Of a stretch of 64,000 bases of DNA, positions 1 through 8,663 are shown piece by piece. This DNA comes from Mallotus nudiflorus. Taxonomy: Eukaryota; Streptophyta; Magnoliopsida; Malpighiales; Euphorbiaceae. The number at the start of each line of letters is the position of its first letter. The first letter of the stretch is position 1. The DNA lies in NCBI GenBank assembly GCA_947683625.1, contig CANTUR010000281.1:262001-326000 (forward strand), read 5' to 3'. The notes below the pieces were generated by a model, which saw nothing but the letters and a program-made list of their open reading frames with translations, was not told the origin of the DNA and did not search any database. Both the position numbers and the translations under genes were made by a program.

Positions 1-513
1 TTGGTTAAAACCTACAAAGATTGGTCTGAATATCTTCCTTTTACCTTATGGGGATATAGGACTATAGCTCGAACTGCCATAGGCCAAATACCATTCTCAT
101 TGGTATATGGTTGTGAAGCAGTTTTGCCCATAGAAACTAAGATTAAGTCCTTAAGAGTAGTCATGGAAGCTAAAATAATTGAGAATGAATGGGCGCAAAA
201 AAGATATGATCATCTAGTATCTCTAGATGAGAAAAGGATGGATGCTTTATTCCACACTCAGATATATCAGAGAAGGTTAGCAAGGATGTTCAACAAGAAG
301 GTTAAGCCTGGGAAGATCAAAGCTGGAGATATGGTGTTGAAATAATCTAAAGCCATGGTGTTCGATCCAAGAGGTAAATTTAGACCGAATTGGGAAGGAC
401 CGTACTTGGTCAAATCGATCTTACCTAAAGGAGCTGCTAAAATATCTGATCTTGAAGGGAATGAGTTTATGGAACCTGTCAATCTGGATCGCCTCAAGAA
501 GTACTACCTATAA
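1..513 (+). pseudogene. Integrase C-terminal part, element A
   Basis: Partial retroviral-type integrase that would insert the cDNA into the chromosome. The catalytic core is off the left edge. Visible are the region after the catalytic Glu (VKTYKDWSEYLPF), the linker with LDEKRMDALFHTQIYQ, the KVKPGKIKAGDMVLK stretch, and a GPY/F-type module (RPNWEGPYLV, about 391-420), ending in LKKYYL at 511-513. One in-frame TAA at 343-345 interrupts it; element B has CAG (Gln) at the matching place, so this stop is a decay product. Reading continues in the same frame afterwards. Without that stop it is a normal Tat integrase tail. Confidence 0.9.
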
Positions 514-956
514 AAAATATGAATAATAGTGGAATAAAGAAAATAAAGTTCGCTAGCTAGAAAACCTGAAAGGCTAGTCAAGCAAAAGCTAGGATATTCT
601 GTTGTTTAGAAAACCTGCAAAGGGCTGACAGGCAAAAGTTAGGAAAATAAATAAAAATAATGGTCCCGCTGATTAGAAAACCCGTAAAGGGCTAGTCAGA
701 CAAAAATTAGGGAAATAAAATGTGAGAAAAAAATATTCAGTTAGAAAATCCGTGAGGACTAGCTGATAACAGGAGTTATGTCATGTGATGTATTAAATGT
801 ACTCATTTTGGCCCTAATTAATGAATGAAATTGAAATTGAAGTTTTGTTAAACTTTGTATATGCTTCTTTATTATAAAGCATAAGTACTTGAAGGGATAA
901 CAAAATATAAGAAAGCCTAAAACTAGCTCTATGAGACATTCTATCTAGTTATGTCT
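514..956 (+). repeat. Class I hairpin repeats after integrase, element A
   Basis: Non-coding stretch holding four degenerate copies of a roughly 45-base unit at 550-775. Each has a left arm, AAAA, a short C-rich/G-rich inner stem with a GTAAA- or GTGA-type loop, a complementary right arm, then a tail like CAAAAGTTAGGG. Clear cases: CTGATTAG (669-676) pairs with CTAGTCAG (692-699) around CCC/GGG; CAGTTAG (738-744) pairs with CTAGCTG (759-765) around TCC/GGA with a GTGA loop; GCTAGCTAG (552-560) pairs with CTAGTCAAGC (574-583) imperfectly. The copy near 600-635 is decayed. The rest, 776-956, shows nothing further. Confidence 0.8.
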
Positions 957-2275
957 TTATTTCTTCCTTTGCATCCCATCATACAAAGCTTGAGTTCTCT
1001 TATACTTAGCAAATCCTGGTGATTCTATCTTTTGGATAACAACCCAAGTTTTATAATCATCATCAGTAGTAACATTAGCATCTAGGTGTATGTTCCGTTC
1101 AAGGGCTCTACAAGGCGACAAGCTCCTAATCTTATCAAGAGAATCTTGTCTTAAAGGAAAGCCTTCAAAGTCAGTCAAAATAGTAATGATGAACTGAGGG
1201 TGACCATATTGACGATAAAGGCATAAAGGGGTAAAAAAGGTAGAGAAGTGCAGCCCGGGAATAGGAACACAATGCTCATACAACTCAATAGTCATGAACT
1301 TCGATCTCCACCAAGGGCAGACCCATGTGATCTTAGCATCTGAAATCTTCTTCAACCAGTCAACCCATTGGTCCATAGAACATTTTTCCTTCATTCTCAA
1401 AGGATGAGATTGTAGCCGATGAGGTTGATAAGTCAAAGGATTAGGGGGTACATTAAGCAAGCTCAGCTTTTCCTGTAACCAAATCTAAAAAAAATGATAT
1501 ACGAATAATAAATAAAAGCCCACTAAGTTGAAAACCTGAAAGGGCGGCTTAGGCAAAAGTTAGGGCAAGCCTTCTAAGTTGAAAACCTGAAAGGGCAGCT
1601 TAGGCAAAAATTAGGGCAAAAAAATAAAATAAAAATAAAAGTTTTGGTTGCACACCTAAAGAAGAAGTAAACTGCCTGAGAAACGGTTATAAATCTTGAA
1701 AATGTCGAGCCCAATGATGGTCTCAGCAAGGATAACTGGCATAGGATTAGCTCCAAGATCTACCTTTTCCAAGATACTGACAATGCATGTATTAGCACCA
1801 CCATGGTGAGAAACTAGCAAAATTGAGCATATAAACAGAAAGCAACTGTTCTAGTCCAAGAAGTAGTGTTCTTGTCTCGAGTCCCACAGACGGTGATCAG
1901 AGAAGAAAGATTGATGGTCCCAGGGTTATACGTATACATATAAATATCAGCTGGGGGCAAATCAAAGAATGTAACCAATCTGCTAGGAAATTGCATCTCC
2001 AAATCAGGAAGGGCTATCATAGCAGTCGAGTCTAATGTGCATCCCAAAATAACAATAAACTCTTTGATCATTGGGCAAAGCTCTTGCCCATTAAACCTGA
2101 ATACATGGTCCTTGACATCCCAAAAGGTAGAAGCAACGTGTATGAGAGTGTTATCAATAGTCAGGTGCTGAAGAGATTTCAGGGATTTAATGTGGAAAGG
2201 TTGAAGCTTATTCCAATCATCACCATTGAGACTTTTAAGAAATTTCTTCATTGTTTGAAGAGATGCTTGAGTCAT
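957..2275 (-). pseudogene. Antisense captured gene, DUF7745-like, element A
   Basis: Two or three exons on the strand opposite to the element. Exon 1 starts at ATG 2275 (MTQASLQTMKKFLKSLNGDDW) and carries the family-like stretch FWDVKDHVFRFNGQELCP; it is frame-shifted near 1815 and continues as IVSILEKVDLGANPMPVILA to about 1655. An intron then follows, with GT near 1650 and acceptor GTTACAG just above 1476. Exon 2 (1476-957) has WVDWLKKISDAKITWVCPWW and a CLYRQYGHPQF motif. This pattern (FWD..F.F....L.PTIEEY, then W..PW and a C.Y.RQ.G..Q block) is what I know from plant DUF7745 proteins, which often travel in transposons. Function unknown. Element B keeps only the last exon. The intron holds two class I hairpins. 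Confidence 0.65.
1519..1605 (+). repeat. Two class I hairpins inside the antisense gene intron
   Basis: CTAAGTTG (1523-1530) pairs with CGGCTTAG (1545-1552), and CTAAGTTG (1574-1581) pairs with CAGCTTAG (1596-1603). Both have AAAA next to the left arm, a CC/GG inner stem around TGAAA, and a GGCAAAAGTTAGGG-like tail. They share this format with the units at 550-775 but use a different arm sequence, and stand in the same (element-sense) orientation. Confidence 0.75.
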
Positions 2276-2315
2276 GATGAGAGTATAGAGAATGAAGGAG
2301 AATGCCCTTTAAATA

Positions 2316-2328
2316 GTCTTATATAGGG
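2316..2328 (-). promoter_or_regulatory. TATA box of the DUF7745-like antisense gene
   Basis: On the minus strand CTATATAAG lies about 45 bases upstream of the ATG at 2275, with a short leader between them. The spacing fits a plant core promoter with a very short 5' UTR. It suggests the captured gene brought its own promoter; transcription is not shown. Confidence 0.45.
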
Positions 2329-2700
2329 AAAGAAAATGAGTTCAGGTAGGAAAAGGATTCTGCTAGCAAAGAAAGATGTGGATAAGGTAATAGAATTTGA
2401 GAAGGATTGGGATAAATAGATAATTGGGAAGATAATCCATTCTTTTAATTATTTATCTATCTAATATTATTCGTCTTAGAAAAGGATTAAGATAAAATGG
2501 ATAATTAATTAAAAAAGATAATGTTCATGAACCATCTTTTTTAAATTAGTTATTAAAAAAAATCCATTAAAGTGCAAAACATTGTTTCAGTTCTATTTAA
2601 CAGTGTTCGAGACAGTATAGGAATAAAAATAGCAGTACAATATGGAGCATTCAGATATAGACACCTAGAAAGTTAGGAATACAAAAGCTCTAAATCATTC
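2329..2700. other. Spacer between the two antisense genes
   Basis: AT-rich DNA separating the start of the DUF7745-like gene from the end of the plant mobile domain gene, with a run of ATTAATTA-type words around 2440-2560. No coding signal or repeat was seen apart from local simple sequence. Confidence 0.5.
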
Positions 2701-2703
2701 ATC

Positions 2704-5271
2704 TTATGCTCTGGTATCAGGCCATGGGCTCCATCCTATGGTAGGGTCATCATGATGATGAGTGTCTAGAGATCTAGTAGATGAAGTCCTAACACTATAC
2801 GGATCAAAGCCCAAGGCTGCAAGCTACTGACGAAGCATCTCATTCTCCTACTCTAGATCGCTGGAATAGCTCTGCATACACATAAAACACCATATCATAT
2901 GCATTACATGCATACATTTGCATTGTCTCAGTGAGGGCGCTTACTCGCCAACTATCTGTGACTTACATCATAAATAATCTCTGAGATAAGGTATGTCCAT
3001 ATAGATACTCTGCCTGTGTCCGGGGAATATGTTTTGTAAAATTTTGTTAATATCAACGTCAAGTGTATAGGTTTACATATAAGAAATAAAGCAAATAGAC
3101 TCATATGAGAAGCATCTGGTGGATAAAAGCTAGGAAGCTGGGCATCACCAAACTGCATATGCTGCTCAACTAGGGCCTGAACAGTGAGAGCCCAGTAGAA
3201 CATAGACTTGTCTGGAAGAGAGACATCACCAAGCGTAGCACTGATAAAGGCCCCATCATAACTAGACCCAATGTGCTGAGCATGATGACTAGGACTAGGT
3301 CTGGGCTTAGGGATCTCAATCTCTTAAGCAATCTTAGTCTCTGGAGCAATCTCAATCTCCTCATCCGCATCAACATGAACATGCTCCAAGAAACTCTCAT
3401 GGATAAACTGCTGATAATGTCGAGAACGCTTAAGAAAATCTAAGGCAGCATATCCCTATAGTGCATCTCTTAGCTCTGAACCTGTAAGATGCGAGTTGCG
3501 GAGCATAGAGGAAGGGACATCAGAGGGAATGTGATGTTGAGAAGGGCCAAAAGACCAGTGATATACTCGTTCCCTTAAATACCATATCAGACAACCATAA
3601 CCAGAGAGCAAGCTCCTCATAGGCTCCAAGCGAGCTGCAGTCACCATGAAATCATATCGCTGAATGTCCTCAGCACCCTCCAACCAATTAGAGTTTATCT
3701 ACAATTTATGTAAATTAAATCAAGTTTCTATTAAACTATAATATACTAATGATTTTATTTTCTTTTTCCTTACCAGGTGCCACTCGATAGTGTTTAAATG
3801 ATCATGATACGTCTGTAAAGTGGTCCTGTTGCTACTAAGGCGAGAAGAACCCCATCTCATCATCAGAGGAAAGGTCCTATCAGAACTGATAGCGTTAAAG
3901 CCTCGAATCAGCCCGATCTTTATGCTCTAGATTTGAAAAAAGAGAACACATCAGAAAAAGCAAAGAAAAGAAAAACTATAGAGATCAAATGAAGGAGAAC
4001 ATACATGCAAGACGTGCCAAAAGCCACACATTATGATAGAACCCCTACAGACAATGTCCAATCTATAATAAATATAAGCAAGTGCAGCAGATCCCCAATC
4101 TAATGTGACAACTTGATCTAAGTCATGAAGGGGACCCAATAGAGCAATACTGACCTCATGACCGGTCTCGCAAAAGAGGGTCATGCCTAATAATATTAGG
4201 AGAAAACACCTCACCTTATGAATAATCTGACGAGGAGTTGAAGTAGGAAGGCGTCTAAATCCCTCAACTAATAATGAAAGAAGAACGTTCTTCCGATTCT
4301 TCCATGCTGGGGCGAACTCAATCAAGTCGCGCACGTACTGACTCCGTGCATGCTCTAGAAGACTACAATAGCTGATGTCAAATCGAATTGGGGATCCCTT
4401 AAAGGCAATCCCGATGATAGCAGAGAAGCTTATAGGCAAAATGGTCAGCTCACCCACACGAGTATGAAAAGTGTAGGTAGTATCCATCGCTCGCTCGATC
4501 AAAGCAAATGAAGAGTAATGGTCAGATCGGCCTCAAACAGTCGGAAGTGCAGTGATGAAATGCCTAAATTTGGAAGCCCAAATCAGATGTGTCACCTATT
4601 TTGGTAGTCCATGAAACAATTCTCGGGCTAGATTGAAATAGCTCGTGAATTTCATCGGGCGCTATTTTGATTTCAAAAAGAAAATAATAATTAATTAATT
4701 AAAAGATTAATTAATTAATCAAAGAACTTAAATTAAAGGATTTGATTACTTAATTAATGGTCTTAAAAAAAACTTTTTGATCGGTAATATAAATTGTCGA
4801 CTGGCAATCTAGAATGCCGATCGGCATTCCAGATTACCGATCGGCAATCTACTATACCAATTGGCATTAACCCGATCGATCAGAAATTTAGAATTCCAAC
4901 CAGAATTCCAGACATCCGATCCTCCATTCTGACAACCCGGGAGTCAAATTTCATATTTTCAGAGTTAATTTCAATTTGTCATGCATTTTCATATTAATTT
5001 CTGACTAATATACATGTCAATGTCAATTTATACTCTGCAACTAACTCTAATTACTGATTATACAGATAATATTTTTGCAGAAATAAATAGAAGCAAGAAA
5101 AGTTACCTCATTGCCCACATCTCTGCACCTGTGGGTATGTAAATAAGTTAAGGGAAAGATAGCTGAGTCTTCTTGAAGTTCCAAATTATTTTGAGGAAAA
5201 TAAAGAGGTAGAATCCTTTGACATTCTGAAGCCTCAGCTCCCTCATGTTGTCTGCATAATGAGGAGGCCAT
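2704..5271 (-). pseudogene. Antisense captured plant mobile domain (PMD) gene, element A
   Basis: Multi-exon gene opposite to the element. Exon 1 (5271-5107) begins MASSLCRQHEG and ends RDVGNE before a GTAACT donor. Intron 1 runs to about 4663. Exon 2 starts RPMKFTSYFNLARELFHG, carries the PMD signature (TTYTFHTRVGELTI; later LDWGSAALAYIYYRLD and CGFWHVL) and ends at a GTATGT donor near 4003. Exon 3 follows CAAATCTAG (about 3928-3778; ends EWHL before GTAAGG). Exon 4 (about 3690 down to 3105) includes INSNWLEGAEDIQRYDF and MFYWALTVQALVEQHMQFG. A last exon ends DPTIGWSPWPDTRA and a stop near 2704. Pfam PF10536-type proteins are host regulators also found in plant transposons. Several stops and shifts make this copy a pseudogene; the exon order looks complete. 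Confidence 0.7.
4783..4880. repeat. GATC-centred palindrome cluster in PMD intron 1 (element A)
   Basis: Inside the first intron of the antisense PMD gene the plus strand shows repeated, partly decayed copies of an imperfect TGCCGATCGGCA palindrome: GATCGGTAAT, GTCGACTGGCA, ATGCCGATCGGCATT, TTACCGATCGGCAAT, ACCAATTGGCAT and CCCGATCGATC. The same motif family occurs in the LTR of this element (about 6525-6635). Confidence 0.75.
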
Positions 5272-5399
5272 AGGTTTAGACGAATTGCAAATCGGACAAT
5301 AGATGGTAAAGAAATCAAGAAAAGAAAAATCAAGATCAAGTGAAAAATAAAGAAGAAGAAAAGAATGGGAAGAGAAGTGAAGTGATCGACAAAAGGGAA

Positions 5400-5412
5400 A
5401 GAATATATAAAA
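5400..5412 (-). promoter_or_regulatory. TATA box of the antisense PMD gene (element A)
   Basis: TTATATAT on the minus strand (plus 5403-5410) lies about 130 bases upstream of the ATG at 5271. A pyrimidine-rich stretch typical of a plant 5' leader lies between them. The same TATA and leader are conserved in element B (44718-44725), which supports a real promoter kept in both copies. Confidence 0.5.
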
Positions 5413-5639
5413 TGGAGAATATCCATTTTAATCCTTTCAATTTATTTACTATTTATCTATCTTTTCTTTCTTGTAATTCGGTCCATAATTGCATTCTAAT
5501 TAGGAACATGTTCCTAATTAAATAATGACATTCATCAAATTAATAATTCATTGAATTATTAAGACTGCATAATCAATCTGTGATCCTGAATCTTTTGTCA
5601 AATACAGAATACAGAACAAGATTACATAATGCATTTTTT

Positions 5640-5790
5640 TGCATTTTATATGCATGATTTCAATCAAAAGTTTCATATGTTGCACAATAGCTATGATATG
5701 AATTTCAAATCATTATGTTATGTGCTGCACAGTAGTCATAACCTTCATTATGTTATGTATTGTATAACAGTTATGACATAAACTTTCAAA
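5640..5790 (+). repeat. Class III hairpins upstream of the GACGTC array (element A)
   Basis: Three tandem hairpins share a core like GCTGCACAGTAG but differ in their stems: TTCATAT (5672-5678) with ATATGAA (5696-5702); GTTATG (5717-5722) with CATAAC (5737-5742); TTATG (5753-5757) with CATAA (5777-5781). Element B repeats this at 44990-45088, where a solo LTR interrupts the third unit. The DNA between exon 1 of the PMD gene and this block (5272-5640) holds the PMD promoter and leader and otherwise nothing recognised. Confidence 0.65.
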
Positions 5791-6470
5791 TTCCTCATTG
5801 CTAGACGTTCCACAGGAACTATAGCAAATTTCAATTCATCTACACTAGACGTCCCACAGGGAATATAATATGCATTGTTAGACGTCCCATAGAGAATATA
5901 ATGAAATTCAATTCAATTACACTAGACGTCCCACAGGGAATATAGTGTGCATCATTATACGTTCCACAGGGAATACAATAAAATTCAATTCAATTACACT
6001 AGACGTCCCACGGGGAATATAGTGTGCATCATTAGACGTCCCATATGGAATATAATGAAATTTAATTCAATTACACTAGATGTCCCACAGGGAATATGGT
6101 GTGCATTGTTAGATGTCCCACAGGGAATATAGTGTGCATAGTTAGACATCCTACAGGGAATATAATGAAATTTCAATTCAACTACACTAGACGTCCCACA
6201 GGGAATATAGTGTGCATTGTTAGACGTCCCATAGGGAATATAACGAAATTCATCATTGCTAAACGTTCCATAGGAACTATAGCAAATTTCAATTCATCTA
6301 CACTAGACGTAACATAGGGAATATAACAAAATTCATTATTGCTAGACATTCCACAGGAATTATAGGAAGTTTTCAACTTATCATCGCTAAACGTCCCATA
6401 GGGAATATAGCGAAACTCATTTTGCACAAAGTCCACTAGACGTTCCACAGGAAATATAGTGTGACTTATC
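5791..6470 (+). repeat. Class II hairpin array (about 17 units) in 3' non-coding region, element A
   Basis: About 17 units with the core GACGTYCCACAGGGAATA. Each is flanked by six-base arms that differ between units yet pair. Examples: TTGCTA/TAGCAA at 5798-5827 and 6256-6285; ACACTA/TAGTGT at 5919-5948, 5996-6025 and 6184-6213; TCATTA/TAATGA at 6029-6058; TTGTTA/TAACGA at 6217-6246 (one G-U); TCGCTA/TAGCGA at 6384-6413; GTC+CACTA/TAGTG+GAC at 6431-6465. The inner stem also co-varies: GTTCC/GGAAC, TCCC/GGGA, and ATTCC/GGAAT near 6345-6357. A few units (5842, 5953, 6302) are decayed on one arm only, mostly by G-to-A changes. Tandem repeats in this region are known for Tat/Ogre elements; this architecture I do not know from the literature. 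Confidence 0.85.
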
Positions 6471-6509
6471 AAACACTACACCTTGCTCAATAATTTGAGC
6501 ATCAATCTA

Positions 6510-8421
6510 TTAAAATTTTAAGATCGGCACTGGTGTAATGCTGACTGGCATTACATAATGCCGACCGACATTGTGTAATGTCGATTGGCATTGTACAATG
6601 CCGATCGGCAATGCACAGTACCGATGTGCAATAATTCCATTTTTTGATTTTTTCGTGTATTTTTCCTTTTTTTTATCAATTTTTTTAGTGTTTTGATTGG
6701 TTGAAAAATTCAAATTTTATATGATAAGATTTTTTAAAAAAGAAACACAGAAGATATTTTTTTTTTGAAATAAAAACAAACGTTATCTGATCTGATTAGA
6801 TAGGTCTGTTCCTCCTTTAGAGAAAGTTTAGTACGCACAGACTCTACATTTAAAAGCAGAGTTTGCATGTATGTGAAGAGAGGTTTTTTTGGCTGGAGGA
6901 TTTTTTACAGACGGAAGCAAAAAAAAGCTTTGATTTTTTTTTGTTCTTTAAAAAAAACCCTAATTTTTGCAGTTCATTTGAGGAAGACGATACAACAATT
7001 TTTAGTCTCAGTCCATAATCAAATCAACATTGAGTCGATTTCAACGGTGAAAATCCTAATCTGAGGGGCCGAAAAAGGGCATATGCACAACATTCATTTT
7101 TTCTGTCTTCTCTTCTGTGATTTTTATTCATTTCGTTAATTGCTTTATTATTTAATTTCACTACTAATTCGATTGCTTTTTTTGTTTGTTTTGATGTCCG
7201 TATGTGGATTGAGGAGGAGGATACCGCCTGTGTTTAATTGAACAGAAGATCAATAGAATGCCATGGATGAACCTATATTGTTTTAATAATAGTTCTTAGG
7301 ATTTTAATTTTTGTTCTGCATTTTTATATCCTGTGTAATTTATTTTAATTTTTGGGTGTATAATTATTTAATTTTAATTCTGTACGTAGTTTATAATAGC
7401 CCCAGTAGTAGGAATAATGAAAGATTTAAATTTCTGCACTTTAAAATTAATTAGAAATTAGGTTCAATTGGGTAAAAATTAATCAAAATTAATGGTGGCT
7501 TTAGTTAATTAGGGTTTGTATGTAATTAAATTAGGTTTTTTAGAAATCGTATGTGAATGTGTGTTTGATTTGATTTTGTTATGTTTTTGTTATGTTTTTT
7601 GGACTTTTTATGTTTTTATGTTTTTTTGGGCCCCAAGCCCACGTTTAGGTCTAACCCACTTAATAAATAGGCTTAAAAAATGATTTAGGTTTTTTTAAAT
7701 AATTAAAATCAACTTAGGCCTATTAGGTTAATTAGATTTTAAGCCCGCTTAGTTAATTAAAATTGTTTAGATTGAGCCCCATTTAATTGCATTTTTTTTT
7801 AAAATAAATAGACTTAGGCCCACATTTCACTTAAAATAAAACTAAGATTTAGGCCCAATAATTTGATTTTCCTTTAAAATTGAATAGACTTAAGCCCATT
7901 TCTTAGAAAGACTAAAATAAATAGATTTAGGCTCACTAATTAATAAAAATGTAGGCCCACCTTTAGTCCATTTTTCACTTGTAAATAAAATGTAGATTTA
8001 GCTAACTTTTTTAATAAAATTAACATAGTTTAGACTTAGGGACAATGTGATCTTAAGTGTATTTTTTACTTGTAATTTTATTGACTTGTTGCCTTTTTGG
8101 GTAGATGGATGTTAATTAGGGTTTAATAAAATTGCATGTAATTAGAGGATGAAATAATCATTTATAAAATTATTCTAAATGAACACGAGACTAAGAGAAG
8201 TTAGTATTTCGTATCCAGAATCTCCTGGTTGTAGTGCTAATTTTCTTTTAGAGAATCGAGTACCACCAATCAAATTGTCCCAATTATTACCCTAGGTGGC
8301 AACTCCTTATCTCCACGCCATGTCTTTGTGATAGTGGTTAGTGTGTTCTCTAAGGCCCTGAGCCTAAACAGTGTTACGGTTGCTAAAATCTTGGACACGC
8401 GCTAAACCCCGTCGTCTACAG
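6510..8421 (+). repeat. 3' LTR of element A, 5'-truncated
   Basis: Homologous to both LTRs of element B from about 200 bases inside the LTR to the end (CTAAACCCCGTCGTCTACA, finishing at 8421). It carries the GATC palindrome cluster (6525-6635), the TATA-like ATTTAAAA in an inverted repeat (about 6840-6865), and a long AT-rich part with many GGCCCA/AGGCCCAC words. The start is lost together with the polypurine tract through a deletion of about 300 bases relative to B. LTRs supply the promoter and polyadenylation signal of the element. Confidence 0.9.
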
Positions 8422-8663
8422 TATATACATTTTGCTTCTAGTCCATCTCATGTTATTAGTTGGCTTGCTCTTACAAGTTTTCCAACTAACCATTTTGTGT
8501 CTCTCTCACTCTCCTCTTACATATACTTAAATTTTTCTAAGATTGCCTCTTTTGAGGTTTTCAATCTAGTAGGACCCCCTTTTTTTTCTTTTTCTTTTTT
8601 CTTTTAGTCTCTAACTTTTTCCTAGACAACCTCCTTTCTATGTTTAATCCCTAGTGAGACTTT
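8422..8663 (-). repeat. Class I hairpins downstream of integrase, element C
   Basis: On the minus strand, after the integrase stop of element C, lie class I hairpins with sequences unlike those of A and B. TTAGTTGG/CCAACTAA (plus 8456-8463 and 8482-8489) encloses CTTG/CAAG (8464-8467 and 8474-8477). CTAAGATTG/CAATCTAG (8537-8545 and 8562-8569) encloses CCTC/GAGG (8546-8549 and 8554-8557). Both keep AAAA (minus sense) between outer and inner stem. A third, weaker unit lies at about 8611-8662. Element A's LTR end cuts this region at 8421. Confidence 0.8.

Larger units (their letters stand above)
1..8421 (+). mobile_element. Element A: Tat-lineage Ty3/gypsy retrotransposon, 3' half
   Basis: Seen: this stretch aligns along its length with 41819-49232 of the complete element B. 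It holds the integrase end, hairpin repeats, antisense captured genes, a second hairpin array and the 3' LTR. The 5' half lies off the left edge. Compared with B it has about 2.5 kb more antisense-gene sequence (roughly 1490-3955), but it lacks the polypurine tract and the first 200 or so bases of the LTR, where 6506-6510 jumps straight into LTR sequence. Its right end abuts integrase-downstream sequence of element C on the opposite strand, so A probably inserted into C. The target duplication cannot be checked because the left end is outside the window. The Tat assignment rests on B, which has the tandem second RNase H. Confidence 0.9.

Noticed and set aside
5791..6470. CRISPR-like look of the regularly spaced repeat
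   Set aside because: Plant nuclear context, spacers are themselves the variable arms of hairpins and recur between units, and there are no cas genes.
5947..6472. Open reading frames on both strands within the hairpin array
   Set aside because: They read repeats such as HYIPCGTSN in every frame of the array; no ATG context or conservation beyond the repeat itself.
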